From: JAKFWF01 sp031365375
GTDB lineage: Bacteria; Pseudomonadota; Alphaproteobacteria; Rhizobiales; Hyphomicrobiaceae
Length of the DNA stretch: 35,159 bases
NCBI GenBank assembly: GCA_031365375.1
Contig: JANLXZ010000181.1
Location: 1 to 35,159 of the forward strand
Reading direction: 5' to 3'
Positions 15,820-25,949 of the stretch are shown here, piece after piece. The translations under genes and the position numbers were made by a program. The notes under the pieces are model-generated. The model searched no databases. It had not been told where the DNA came from and saw only the letters and a program-made list of their open reading frames with translations. The number at the start of each line of letters is the position of its first letter. The first letter of the stretch is position 1.

Positions 15820-16911
15820 ATGGCCGTGAGGCGCGCGCTTCCTGTGGTGATTCCGGTGATAGCAGCGCTGATTGTCGCCGCGCTCGCCGCCATCGGCTTC
15901 AACGGTGATGTGCCGCTATCGGCCGCGGGCCTCGCAGCGGCAATTGCCGTTTTGGCGATACTCATCGCAACGGTATTTGCCGCCGTTCATCATGCCGAGG
16001 TCGTCGCCCACCGGTTAGGTGAGCCCCTTGGCACGCTGATATTGACCCTCGCGGTAACGGTGATCGAAGTCGCTTTGATCGCTTCGATCATGCTGAATAA
16101 GGTCAGCGATCCGACGCTTGCTCGCGATACGGTCTTTGCCGTGATCATGATCGTCTGCAATGGTCTCGTCGGCGCCTGCATCGTAATCGGCGCTGTGCAT
16201 TACCGCGAACAGGAATTTCAAGTCGAAGGCGCCAGCGCCTATCTTATTGTTCTGGCCCCCCTGGCTGTGCTGACGTTGATCCTGCCGAATTACACCACGA
16301 CGACGGCAGGACCGACGTTTTCGGCCTTGCAGCTGGAGTTCGTCAGCATCGTCACCGTTCTCATCTATTGTATCTTTCTATTCATACAGACCGTGCGGCA
16401 TCAAAATTACTTTCGAGCGGGCGGCCAGGTTAGCGAGCCGAACGAACGACCTTCGACGAAAGAAACTTATGTCAGCGTTGTCTGCCTTCTCGGAGCGCTC
16501 ATCGTCGTCATCTTGCTGGCCAAAAAATTTGCCGTGATGCTGGAAATTGGATTGGCGCATTGGCAAGCGCCACGCGCATTTGCCGGCGTCGTCGTCGCCT
16601 TGCTCGTTCTGCTCCCCGAAGGGGTGAGTGCGATGCGTGCTGCGCGCAACGACGTTTTACAGAAAAGTTTGAATCTTGCCTTGGGTTCGTCGCTCGCAAC
16701 CATTGGTCTCACCATCCCGGCGGTCGCGATCGTGAGTATCTGGTTCGATAAAGAGCTGGTGCTCGGGTTGCGGCCAACCGAAGTGGTGTTGCTCGTATTG
16801 ACACTTTTCGTAAGTCTTCTCACGTTCGGCACCGGCCGAACAAACGTTCTGTCCGGCTTGGTTCACCTCGTCATCTTTCTGACATTCCTGTTCCTGGTAT
16901 TTGCGCCATGA
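15820..16911 (+). CDS. chaA: Calcium:proton antiporter, ChaA/CaCA family
   Basis: This is an inner-membrane cation/proton exchanger of 363 aa with about ten or eleven hydrophobic spans. The first alpha-repeat is GEPLGTLILTLAVTVIEVAL (about residues 66-85), preceded by HHAEVVAHR. The second is LPEGVSAMRAARNDVLQKSL followed by NLALGSSLATIGLTIPAVAI (about 265-305). Both carry the conserved acidic residue used for ion binding in Ca2+/H+ exchangers. It probably exports Ca2+ or Na+ in exchange for protons. It starts 7 bp after purB and its last bases overlap the hydrolase start (ATGA), so the three are probably co-transcribed. Confidence 0.92.
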   Translation: MAVRRALPVVIPVIAALIVAALAAIGFNGDVPLSAAGLAAAIAVLAILIATVFAAVHHAEVVAHRLGEPLGTLILTLAVTVIEVALIASIMLNKVSDPTLARDTVFAVIMIVCNGLVGACIVIGAVHYREQEFQVEGASAYLIVLAPLAVLTLILPNYTTTTAGPTFSALQLEFVSIVTVLIYCIFLFIQTVRHQNYFRAGGQVSEPNERPSTKETYVSVVCLLGALIVVILLAKKFAVMLEIGLAHWQAPRAFAGVVVALLVLLPEGVSAMRAARNDVLQKSLNLALGSSLATIGLTIPAVAIVSIWFDKELVLGLRPTEVVLLVLTLFVSLLTFGTGRTNVLSGLVHLVIFLTFLFLVFAP

Positions 16912-17489
16912 AGACCTCCGAAATCGACATTCTCATCGTGCCGGGTTGGACCAACTCGGGGGCCGACCATTGGCAATCGCGGTGGGAGCGCCAGCTCAAA
17001 ACCGCGCGCCGGGTGCAGCAGGTGGACTGGGAAACGCCGATGATCGACGACTGGGTTGGCCGCATCATCGAGGAGGTGGCACTCGCGGCGCGGCCCGTGG
17101 TGATCGTCGCGCATAGCCTCGGCGTTCATGCGGTTGTCCACGCGGCGCATAAGTTGCCGGCCGGTATGGTTGCCGGCGCGTTTCTGGTGGCAGCGCCAGA
17201 TCTCGAAGGGAGCGATCTATGGCCCGCGACGAGCGGCGGCTTCGCACCAACTGAGCTTTGGAAACTACCGTTCCCCTCGGTCCTCGTCGCCTCTACCAAT
17301 GACCCCCATTGCCACATCGATCGCGCACGTGAATTTGCTGACGCGTGGGGTTCTATTTTGGTCGAAGCGGGCGAATCCGGCCATATCAACACCGCTTCAG
17401 GCCAGGGCCCTTGGCCTGAAGGTTTGATGAGGTTTGGCTGGTTTCTCAAACATCTGGCAGAGCTCGAGCGTGCGAAAACCGCAACTTAG
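16908..17489 (+). CDS. RBBP9/YdeN-family serine hydrolase (alpha/beta hydrolase)
   Basis: This is a small cytoplasmic alpha/beta hydrolase (193 aa). It opens with ILIVPGWTNSGADHWQSRWE, the typical RBBP9/YdeN start. The nucleophile Ser70 sits in VAHSLGVHAVVHA. A likely catalytic Asp is in STNDPHC (about 128) and the catalytic His in GESGHINTASGQGPWPEG (about 159), which is characteristic of the family. It overlaps the antiporter gene by 4 bp and converges on the zeta-subunit gene with a 4-bp gap. The natural substrate of this family is generally unknown. Confidence 0.92.
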   Translation: MKTSEIDILIVPGWTNSGADHWQSRWERQLKTARRVQQVDWETPMIDDWVGRIIEEVALAARPVVIVAHSLGVHAVVHAAHKLPAGMVAGAFLVAAPDLEGSDLWPATSGGFAPTELWKLPFPSVLVASTNDPHCHIDRAREFADAWGSILVEAGESGHINTASGQGPWPEGLMRFGWFLKHLAELERAKTAT

Positions 17490-17493
17490 CGAC

Positions 17494-17817
17494 CTAGCTT
17501 TTAGCCTCGAGCTGTTCGACGGCTTGAGCTAGAAATTGGCCCATCGCCTTGCGGATATCCGCGTCTGATACATTCAAGCCCTTATCGGTCAGATCTTTGG
17601 CAACCTTTCGCAAGACATCGTCATCGCCCTTTTCAGCTAGATCGGCTTTGCGCACAGCTTTCACATAGTCTTCGAGCGCAGTTCCCGTGATTCCCAACTT
17701 AGCTCCGGCCCACTCTGCCAGCATTTTGTTGCGCCGAGACTCAGCTTTGAACTTCAGATCGGCGTCGTGAGCGAATTTTTTCTCAAAGCCCTTTTGGCGG
17801 TCATCGAACGTTGTCAT
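17494..17817 (-). CDS. F1-ATPase inhibitor zeta subunit (DUF1476 family)
   Basis: This 107-aa, highly charged all-helical protein starts MTTFDDRQKGFEKKFAHDAD. That start is the hallmark of DUF1476, identified in Paracoccus denitrificans as the zeta subunit that inhibits the F1-ATPase rotor in Alphaproteobacteria. The N-terminal segment is the inhibitory region and the remainder forms a helical bundle (EWAGAKLGITGTALEDYVKA, then SDADIRKAMGQFLAQAVEQL). ATG 17817 has GGAG 7 nt upstream. As is usual for this family, it is encoded away from the ATP synthase operon, here next to the purine genes. It is a useful marker of the class. Confidence 0.92.
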   Translation of the reverse strand: MTTFDDRQKGFEKKFAHDADLKFKAESRRNKMLAEWAGAKLGITGTALEDYVKAVRKADLAEKGDDDVLRKVAKDLTDKGLNVSDADIRKAMGQFLAQAVEQLEAKS

Positions 17818-18139
17818 TGTATACTCCAATCGGAAGGCGTTTAGACTTGACGGTTGCCTGCGACGACATGCCAGAGCGCTTGGTCTCATGGCGGCGACCA
17901 CGTGAAGGCCAATGAATATACGGAAAATCCGGCCAAAACCAGCTCCCGCACGAGTTGTAAATGCCCACAATGACGACCATTCGTCCGCAGTGCCGTCATT
18001 TGTTAACATTGTGTCGGTGCCCTCGTTCGGCTACTGTCTGGTCTCGAAAACTGCCCCGTTGTGACCTCGCTCACGCCACCTGGCGATGAAAGGTGCGGGA
18101 GCGAACTGCGCCTTAAGACGGCTCAAAGGATCAAAGGTG
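17818..18139. other. Divergent intergenic region between zeta subunit and purC, no gene seen
   Basis: These 322 bp separate the minus-strand zeta gene from purC. They should hold promoters for both directions, but I find no convincing -35/-10 pair. The plus-strand frame extending purC upstream (to 18086) is not supported by family length. A TTAAC (18003-18007) occurs without the second half of a CtrA box. Confidence 0.4.
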
Positions 18140-18925
18140 ATGAACAAGCGCCGCCGCGTCTACGAAGGCAAGGCCAAGGTTCTCTATGAGGGCCCGGAGC
18201 CTGGCACGTTGATTCAGCACTTCAAGGATGATGCGACCGCGTTCAATGCTAAGAAGCACGCGTTGATCGACGGCAAAGGTGCGCTCAACAATCGTATTTC
18301 GGAATACATTTTCGTCAAGCTCGGCGAAATCGGGGTGCCGACGCACTTTATGCGGCGCATGAATATGCGCGAGCAGTTGATTCGCGAAGTCGAGATCATC
18401 CCCCTCGAAGTCGTTGTTCGCAACGTGGCCGCTGGCTCGCTGTCGACCCGTCTGGGTCTGGAGGAAGGCACCGCCCTGCCGCGCTCGATCATCGAGTTTT
18501 ATTATAAGGCCGACAAGTTGAACGACCCGATGGTGTCGGAAGAACACATCACCGCATTCGGCTGGGCGACGCCGCAAGAGATCGACGAGATCATGTCGCT
18601 GGCGCTGCGCATCAACGACTTCCTCGTCGGCCTGTTCCTTGGCATCGGCATCCGCTTGATCGACTTCAAGGTCGAGTTCGGGCGCCACTGGGAAAATGAC
18701 CAGATGCGCATCATCCTGGCCGACGAGATCAGCCCGGACTGCTGCCGACTTTGGGATTCGACCTCCGGCGACAAGATGGACAAGGACCGCTTCCGGCGCG
18801 ACCTCGGCGGTGTGCTCGAGGCCTATCAGGAAGTCGCGCGCCGCTTGGGCGTTCTCACCGAAACCCGCCCGCCCAAGGGCGCTGGCCCCGTGCTGGTCAC
18901 GTCCAACGGCACCAAGCCAACTTAA
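18140..18925 (+). CDS. purC: Phosphoribosylaminoimidazole-succinocarboxamide synthase (SAICAR synthetase)
   Basis: PurC joins CAIR and aspartate using ATP to make SAICAR. The 261-aa product begins with RRRVYEGKAKVLYEGPEPGT, the glycine-rich ATP-binding start of the family, and continues with TAFNAKKHALIDGKGALNNR. The two PROSITE-type signatures are visible: PLEVVVRNVAAGSLSTRLGL (about residues 94-113) and LIDFKVEFGRHWENDQ (about 174-189), then LADEISPDCCRLWD. ATG 18140 is chosen over an upstream frame because AAGGA and AGGTG precede it and the family starts there. It heads the purC-purS-purQ(-purL) cluster and is separated from purS by a 100-bp hairpin-forming repeat. Confidence 0.97.
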   Translation: MNKRRRVYEGKAKVLYEGPEPGTLIQHFKDDATAFNAKKHALIDGKGALNNRISEYIFVKLGEIGVPTHFMRRMNMREQLIREVEIIPLEVVVRNVAAGSLSTRLGLEEGTALPRSIIEFYYKADKLNDPMVSEEHITAFGWATPQEIDEIMSLALRINDFLVGLFLGIGIRLIDFKVEFGRHWENDQMRIILADEISPDCCRLWDSTSGDKMDKDRFRRDLGGVLEAYQEVARRLGVLTETRPPKGAGPVLVTSNGTKPT

Positions 18926-18928
18926 ATG

Positions 18929-19020
18929 AAAGGGAGTTGGGAGTAGGGAGTAGGGAGTAGGGTGACGAGGGTGCCGCGAGCAGCGACCCCATTCCCCATT
19001 CCCTATTCCCCACTCCCTTG
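18929..19020. repeat. G-rich heptad repeat forming a long inverted repeat between purC and purS
   Basis: On the plus strand the heptad GGGAGT(T/A) repeats with an exact 7-bp period. G3 tracts start at 18932, 18939, 18946, 18953 and 18960. A C-rich arm (18986-19020) is its near-complement: 35-nt arms with about seven mismatches, mostly tolerable as G-U, around a 22-nt loop. RNA from this stretch would fold into a long hairpin, and the G-arm alone has the G3-N4 spacing of a G-quadruplex. It occupies nearly the whole gap between the purC stop and the purS start, so it could modulate read-through or mRNA stability. It may be a dispersed intergenic element. Confidence 0.75.
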
Positions 19021-19025
19021 CGAAC

Positions 19026-19268
19026 ATGAAAGCCCGCATCAAAATTACCTTGAAGAACGGCGTCCTTGATCCGCAAGGCAAGGCGATTGAAGGCGCGCTC
19101 GGCGGCCTTGGCATTGCCGGCGTGAAAGACGTGCGCCAAGGCAAGTACATCGAGGTCGAGCTCGCCGAAAAGGACGAAGCCAAGGCGCGCGCGACGGTCG
19201 AAAAGATGTGCAAAGAGCTGCTCGCCAACCTCGTGATCGAAAACTACTCGTTCGAACTGGCGGCTTGA
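19026..19268 (+). CDS. purS: Phosphoribosylformylglycinamidine synthase subunit PurS
   Basis: PurS is the small 80-aa scaffold subunit that docks PurQ onto PurL to channel ammonia in FGAM synthesis. It starts MKARIKITLKNGVLDPQGKA and contains GLGIAGVKDVRQGKYIEVEL, both characteristic of the family, and ends in the conserved CKELLANLVIENYSFEL. The presence of a separate PurS, PurQ and short PurL marks the three-subunit FGAM synthase of Alphaproteobacteria and Gram-positives rather than the single-chain enterobacterial enzyme. It is 2 bp from purQ. No strong ribosome-binding sequence is visible because the repeat arm lies immediately upstream. Confidence 0.96.
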   Translation: MKARIKITLKNGVLDPQGKAIEGALGGLGIAGVKDVRQGKYIEVELAEKDEAKARATVEKMCKELLANLVIENYSFELAA

Positions 19269-19270
19269 TC

Positions 19271-19966
19271 ATGCGCGCGGCCGTCATCGTCTTCCCTGGC
19301 ACTAATCGCGAACGTGATATCGCCGAGGCGATCAGCGATGTTTCCGGCCGGCCATCAATTATGGTCTGGCACGGCGACACCGAGGTTCCGAAATCCGACC
19401 TGATCGTATTGCCCGGCGGGTTTTCGTATGGCGACTATCTGCGTACCGGCGCGATGGCCGCGCACTCGCCGATCATGCGCGACGTGATCGCCAAGGCCAA
19501 GGCGGGCGTTCCCGTGCTCGGCGTATGCAACGGCTTCCAGACGCTATGCGAGGCAGGATTGCTGCCCGGCGTACTGCTGCGCAATGCGTCCCTCAAATTC
19601 ATCTGCAAGGATGTCCACCTGCGTGTCGACAACGCCACCACGATGTTCACCAACCGCTACCAAAAGGGCGACGTTGCTCAGGTGGTCGTCGCACATGGCG
19701 ATGGCAATTACTTCGCCGACACAGAAACGCTGGATAAGCTCGAAGCTGAAAACCAGGTCGTCTTCCGCTATGCCAACTCGAAAGGCGAGGTGAATGCTGC
19801 CTCCAACCTCAACGGTTCGCAGCGCAACATCGCCGGCATCATCGACGGCACAGGCCGCATCCTCGGCATGATGCCGCATCCGGAGAACGCCTGCGAACTA
19901 GCCCTCGGCTCGACGGACGGGCGCGCCATGTTCGAAAGCATCGCGTCGAGTTTGATGGCGGCTTAG
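19271..19966 (+). CDS. purQ: Phosphoribosylformylglycinamidine synthase subunit PurQ (glutaminase)
   Basis: PurQ is the class I glutamine amidotransferase subunit of FGAM synthase, releasing ammonia for PurL. The 231-aa product starts AAVIVFPGTNRERDIAEAIS. The catalytic nucleophile is Cys86 in VPVLGVCNGFQTLCEAGLLP, and the triad His/Glu lie in GMMPHPENACE near residue 202. GGFSYGDYLRTGAMAA is the conserved PurQ loop. ATG 19271 is chosen over the longer frame because it follows the purS stop by 2 bp and matches family length. It is translationally coupled to purS. A large palindromic element follows the stop. Confidence 0.97.
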   Translation: MRAAVIVFPGTNRERDIAEAISDVSGRPSIMVWHGDTEVPKSDLIVLPGGFSYGDYLRTGAMAAHSPIMRDVIAKAKAGVPVLGVCNGFQTLCEAGLLPGVLLRNASLKFICKDVHLRVDNATTMFTNRYQKGDVAQVVVAHGDGNYFADTETLDKLEAENQVVFRYANSKGEVNAASNLNGSQRNIAGIIDGTGRILGMMPHPENACELALGSTDGRAMFESIASSLMAA

Positions 19967-19971
19967 TAACT

Positions 19972-20067
19972 CGGTGTCCAATCCTCCGGGTCTGACACCG
20001 CTGCACAAGTGTCCAAGACCCATGACTGGTGTCAGACCCGGAGGGTCAGCCACCATCATGGACACCG
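19972..20067. repeat. Compound palindromic element downstream of purQ
   Basis: A perfect 17-bp inverted repeat (CCTCCGGGTCTGACACC at 19983-19999 and its complement at 20028-20044) flanks a 28-nt loop. It is enclosed by a second perfect 9-bp pair (CGGTGTCCA at 19972-19980, TGGACACCG at 20059-20067). GGTGTC/GACACC half-sites recur within it. It begins six bases after the purQ stop. No T-run follows, so it is not an ordinary terminator. It resembles a dispersed intergenic palindrome (REP/MITE-like) or an RNA processing/stabilising hairpin. Confidence 0.75.
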
Positions 20068-20577
20068 CCGCGACTTATCCCCGCTCTCTCGTGCCATGCT
20101 ATTCTACCCTCGTTCCGGTCCATGAGGGGCGCGCTTCGAAGGCGTTCTGAGTGTGGGATCGGGATAAACGTTTCCGGTCAAACAATCCCGCCACGCGGCG
20201 GGGACGAACCGGAGGGTAGCGCACGCCCCATCTATGAGAATGGGGACGCCAGAGGTTCCATTGCTAGCCTCGAAAGACTCATCTGTGCGCAGGTACCCAA
20301 AAATGCGTTTCTGCGGGGTGGCTCTGGCCACTTAGACTACAAGACTGCGGAAGACCGCCGTGGATCACGGCCGCCCCGCTCCCCTCAATTCGAGGGGAAA
20401 ATTTAATGTGACCAGGAATGAGCAACATGTTGAATGAGAAAAGTTGTATGACCATCAAGATGATTAAGTTGAATGTCCATGGACATCGTGGCACGGATCA
20501 GCAGGTCGCCGCGCGACAGGCCAACGGTGAACCGGTATAAACCCCGAATCTAAACTGAATTTCCAGGACCGCGCCTC
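20068..20577. other. Gene-poor purQ-purL intergenic region with several small palindromes and a 40-codon ORF
   Basis: Apart from the element above, this 0.5-kb stretch has no recognised gene. It contains short hairpins (CCCCAT/ATGGGG around 20228-20248; CCCCTC/GAGGGG around 20383-20399), the palindrome CAACATGTTG (20423-20432) and a perfect 14-bp palindrome ATGTCCATGGACAT (20473-20486). A short ORF at 20418-20540 (40 codons) starts MSNMLNEKSCMTIKMIKLNV and ends just before purL. A longer open frame (20029-20406) crosses the palindrome and is not convincing as a protein. Large gaps inside a pur cluster are unusual. Confidence 0.45.
20513..20541 (+). promoter_or_regulatory. Candidate sigma-70-type promoter for purL
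   Basis: GCGACA (20513-20518) and TATAAA (20536-20541) are spaced by 17 bp. The -10 hexamer is good and the -35 matches TTGACA at four of six positions. Transcription would start about 30 nt before the purL ATG. This fits purL needing its own promoter after the 0.6-kb gap. Confidence 0.35.
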
Positions 20578-22773
<2,196 letters not shown>

Positions 22774-23057
22774 TGGATCACAGGGTTCAGATGCTAACAT
22801 TAGTCACCACAATCGAAATAAAAATTTCGAAAGGCACGTTGATAGCATCGGCTTGAGGATTGACGTGTTCCGCTTAGCCCTAAAAGAGGGGGCTTACAAA
22901 TTTCGTGTTTTTCGACATGAGACATTTCGCCTTTTGCCTTCGAAAGAAGCATTCGTCGAAAAAAGATTACGGTCTTTCTCGACGTGACCCACTTCATCCA
23001 AGACACTTTCGGCAATGTTATCGGCGGCCGCCAGACCGATAATTGCCAGCGCCAATC
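22774..23057. other. Convergent purL/GST intergenic region, no gene seen
   Basis: This 284-bp gap is AT-richer than its surroundings. It contains a 6-bp hairpin CGAAAT/ATTTCG (22814-22829) with an AAAA loop and two imperfect copies of an ATT-CG-TTT-TCGAC-TGA motif (about 22907 and 22965). Minus-strand frames here (for example 22800-23015) have no family resemblance. No clear terminator is visible for either gene. Confidence 0.35.
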
Positions 23058-23714
23058 TTACGCTGGTTCGGCGTCGCGCTTGGCGACCATCGCCTTGAAC
23101 GCTGGCCGTGCATGACAGGCAGCGAGCCACGTGGCGACGTTGGGGGCCGCCGAGAACAGCTCTTTCGCCGGCATCGCGTAGCGGATCACTTCGGCGACGT
23201 TGAGATCCGCCATCGTAAAACGATCGCCGACGACAAAGCCGGTCGTGGCCAGGTGGCGGTCGAGCACGGCAAACAGCGGTTTCAGTGCTTCGATCGCAGT
23301 GGCCGCAATTTTCGGATCGCGTTCGGATGGCGGCTTGCCGATCGTGTGGTATAGTACGTTGATCGAATGCGGCTCGACGTCGGCTGCCGCCCACAACGTC
23401 CACATCGTCATCAGCCCATCTTCCGCGACGGTCGCTGGGGCGAGCGGGCCACCATGCTTTTTCGCGAGATACAAATTAATCGCGAGCGACTGATGCATGA
23501 CGAAGCCGTCATCCTCGATCGACGGGATCTGGCCGCCAGGATTGACCTTTAGGAACCCTTGCGACTTCGAATGCAACGGAGCATCCGCAGCATCCGGGTT
23601 CGCCAACCGGTAAGCCTGAATTACCGGAATATGCTCGAATGCAATCCCGAGTTCGCCCGCCGCCCAAAGGTTGCGCGACGCACGCGAGCGATAGACACCA
23701 TAGATCTTCAACAT
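23058..23714 (-). CDS. Glutathione S-transferase family protein
   Basis: This is a cytosolic GST of 218 aa. The N-terminal thioredoxin-like domain starts MLKIYGVYRSRASRNLWAAG, with Ser/Arg in the position that activates glutathione. It includes FLKVNPGGQIPSIEDDGFVM (about residues 50-69), with the cis-Pro and the E/D-D before the S-x-A-I motif HQSLAINLYLAKKHG. The C-terminal all-helical domain contains TTGFVVGDRFTMADLNVAEV, the conserved N-capping box. ATG 23714 is chosen over 23744 because GGGGA precedes it and the fold begins there. It lies 26 bp downstream of tkt on the same strand and may be co-transcribed. The electrophilic substrate is unknown. Confidence 0.93.
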   Translation of the reverse strand: MLKIYGVYRSRASRNLWAAGELGIAFEHIPVIQAYRLANPDAADAPLHSKSQGFLKVNPGGQIPSIEDDGFVMHQSLAINLYLAKKHGGPLAPATVAEDGLMTMWTLWAAADVEPHSINVLYHTIGKPPSERDPKIAATAIEALKPLFAVLDRHLATTGFVVGDRFTMADLNVAEVIRYAMPAKELFSAAPNVATWLAACHARPAFKAMVAKRDAEPA

Positions 23715-23740
23715 CGAATTTCCCCGGTTCAACAAACCGC

Positions 23741-25759
23741 TCACTTTGCGATCGTACGCTTGACCATGGCGGTGGCGGCCTCGGAAATCTTTTCGACGGT
23801 CAGCCCGAAGTGCTCATAAAGTTTCGGTGCCGGAGCGGATGCGCCGAAATCTGACAGGCCGATGAATTGATCGTCCGGCCGCAGCCACTCGTGCCAGCCC
23901 TGCATGATTGCCGCCTCAATGGCGATGCGCGGCGCCGTGCCAAGTACATCTTCGCGATAGGACGCGGGCTGTTTTCGAAACAACTCGAATGATGGCATCG
24001 AAACGACAGCTGCATGAATGCCGACCTTTGCCAAAGCGTCAGCTGTGTCGACGGCTAGCCCAACCTCGGTGCCCGTCGCAAGCAATGTCACGTCGCGTTT
24101 TGAGGCCGGTGCGCGCATCACATAAGCCCCTTGCGCCGACAAATTCTCGGCACTCGCGGCAGGACGAAGGTTCGGTACCGCTTGACGCGAGAGTGCCAAG
24201 ATCGAGGGCGCGTCTTTGGCCAACACGGCTAACTCCCAGCACTCGGCGGTCTCCTGCGCATCGGCAGGACGGAACACGTTCAGATTCGGGATGCAGCGGA
24301 GCGCCGCCAAGTGCTCGATGGGTTGATGCGTCGGCCCGTCTTCGCCAAGCCCGATCGAATCATGCGTCATTACATAGATCACGCGCTTCTTCATCAGTGC
24401 CGACAACCGGATAGCGGGGCGGCAATAATCGGTGAACACGAGGAACGTGCCACCGTAAGGGACGATACCGCCGTACAATGATAGGCCGTTCATGGCGGCG
24501 GCCATGCCGTGTTCGCGTATGCCGTAGTGAATGTATGATCCGGCAAAGTTTTCCTTGGTGATTACACCTTGGCCCTTGGCCTTGGTGTTGTTCGAGCCGG
24601 TCAGGTCCGCCGATCCGCCGATCAACGCCGGCATCGCGGGCGTAATCTGGTCGAGCGTCAACTCGGACCAGATACGTGTCGCCCTTTTAGACGTATCGGC
24701 GGCGAATGTGGCCTTGGCGACGCGCACCGCTGCCTGCAGATCGTTCCGGCCTTCGGCAGCGAGCGGGTCGGCAAACCGAGCCCGCTGCGTTGCATCAACT
24801 TTCGCCCAGCGCTGCGCCCACGCTTTATGTTCGGTCGCACCACGCGCCCCAGCTTCGGCCCAAGCCTTCTGGATGTCCGGGGGAATAACAAATGCGGCAT
24901 GCGGCCAGCCTAGCAACTCACGCGCGCCCTTAATTTCATCCGGCCCCAAGGGCGAGCCGTGGGTTGAATTTTTGCCCTGCTTGGTGGGCGCGCCAAAACC
25001 GATCACGGTCTTGCAGGCAATCAACCATGGCCTGGACGTCTCGGCCTTTGCAGTCTGCAGCGCTGAACGGATCGCCGCTGGATCGTTCCCGTCGATGCTC
25101 AGCGTATTCCAACCGGCAGCTTTAAAGCGGCCGATCTGATCTTCCGAGGTCGACAAGCTGGTCGGACCGTCGATCGAGATGCCGTTGTCATCGAACAGAA
25201 CGATTAGCCGTCCGAGGCCGAGGTGCCCTGCAAGCCCGATCGCCTCGTGACTTATCCCCTCCATCAGGCAGCCGTCGCCGACGATGCAATAGGTGTGATG
25301 CTCGATGACATCGGAACCGAGCCGGGCGTTCCAGATGCGCTCGGCGAGCGCCATCCCGACAGCGTTGCCAAGGCCCTGTCCCAAGGGCCCAGTGGTGGTC
25401 TCGATTCCGGCCGCATGGCCGTACTCGGGGTGGCCCGCGGTCTTGGCGCCAAGCTGCCGGAACTTCTTGAGCTGCCCGATATCCATTCCGGCCACCCCGG
25501 TCAGATGCAGCAGCGCGTACAGCAGCATCGAACCATGACCGGCCGACAGAACAAACCGGTCGCGGTTCGGCCAAGTGGTGTCGGCCGCATCGTAGCGCAT
25601 GATCTCAGTGAACAGCACGGTCGCGACATCGGCCATGCCCATCGGCATGCCCGGGTGACCGGACTTTGCCGCCTCCACGGCATCCATGGCGAGGGCGCGA
25701 ATGGCATTCGCCATACCGGCGAACCCTGTGTCACCCTTGTTGGCAGCTGCAATGGTCAT
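23741..25759 (-). CDS. tkt: Transketolase
   Basis: Transketolase is a ThDP enzyme moving two-carbon units between sugar phosphates in the pentose phosphate and Calvin-type pathways. The 672-aa product shows MANAIRALAMDAVEAAKSGH then PGMPMGMADVATVLF, the transketolase N-terminal signature. The ThDP-binding motif is GDGCLMEGISHEA, running to FDDNGISIDG (about residues 155-190). The second domain has YIHYGIREHGMAAAMNGL (with the catalytic Glu) and DSIGLGEDGPTHQPIEHLAA. ATG 25759 fits the normal family start; the longer frame upstream is not conserved-looking. It is divergent from tRNA-Val and precedes a GST gene. Confidence 0.96.
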   Translation of the reverse strand: MTIAAANKGDTGFAGMANAIRALAMDAVEAAKSGHPGMPMGMADVATVLFTEIMRYDAADTTWPNRDRFVLSAGHGSMLLYALLHLTGVAGMDIGQLKKFRQLGAKTAGHPEYGHAAGIETTTGPLGQGLGNAVGMALAERIWNARLGSDVIEHHTYCIVGDGCLMEGISHEAIGLAGHLGLGRLIVLFDDNGISIDGPTSLSTSEDQIGRFKAAGWNTLSIDGNDPAAIRSALQTAKAETSRPWLIACKTVIGFGAPTKQGKNSTHGSPLGPDEIKGARELLGWPHAAFVIPPDIQKAWAEAGARGATEHKAWAQRWAKVDATQRARFADPLAAEGRNDLQAAVRVAKATFAADTSKRATRIWSELTLDQITPAMPALIGGSADLTGSNNTKAKGQGVITKENFAGSYIHYGIREHGMAAAMNGLSLYGGIVPYGGTFLVFTDYCRPAIRLSALMKKRVIYVMTHDSIGLGEDGPTHQPIEHLAALRCIPNLNVFRPADAQETAECWELAVLAKDAPSILALSRQAVPNLRPAASAENLSAQGAYVMRAPASKRDVTLLATGTEVGLAVDTADALAKVGIHAAVVSMPSFELFRKQPASYREDVLGTAPRIAIEAAIMQGWHEWLRPDDQFIGLSDFGASAPAPKLYEHFGLTVEKISEAATAMVKRTIAK

Positions 25760-25907
25760 GATGATCTTGCTTTCCTGAACGTCGAGCCCAATGACGAAGC
25801 GGTCATCAACCACTGCGCGGTTCAACGATTTAGGCGAAGCTTTAGCCGCGCCGCAGCCCCTACGCAAACAAAAGCGCCAGCAAATCCCAACCTTGTCGCA
25901 CCTCGCC

Positions 25908-25937
25908 TTGACAGAGGCGCGCAACGGCTTCCATAAG
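25908..25937 (+). promoter_or_regulatory. Promoter of tRNA-Val
   Basis: A perfect -35 hexamer TTGACA (25908-25913) and a -10-like CATAAG (25932-25937) are separated by 18 bp. The tRNA begins 12 bp further on, a typical distance for a stable-RNA promoter. Confidence 0.6.
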
Positions 25938-25949
25938 GGCGCTTGGTTC

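Noticed and set aside
18086..18139. Upstream extension of purC to 18086
   Set aside because: The family starts at MNKRRRVYEGKAK and ribosome-binding sequence lies directly before 18140.
20029..20406. A 125-codon plus-strand frame after purQ
   Set aside because: It begins inside the perfect palindrome, has a GTG start without ribosome-binding site, and its composition looks like read-through of structured non-coding DNA.
22814..22829. AT-rich hairpin CGAAAT-AAAA-ATTTCG as a purL terminator
   Set aside because: The stem is weak and AT-rich and no T-tract follows; it could arise by chance in this AT-rich gap.
22894..23015. Minus-strand frames between purL and GST (including an MSHVEKHEI frame) and an imperfect direct repeat of about 22 bp
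   Set aside because: The frames have poor ribosome-binding context and no family resemblance, and the two repeat copies match only loosely; too weak to call a gene or repeat.
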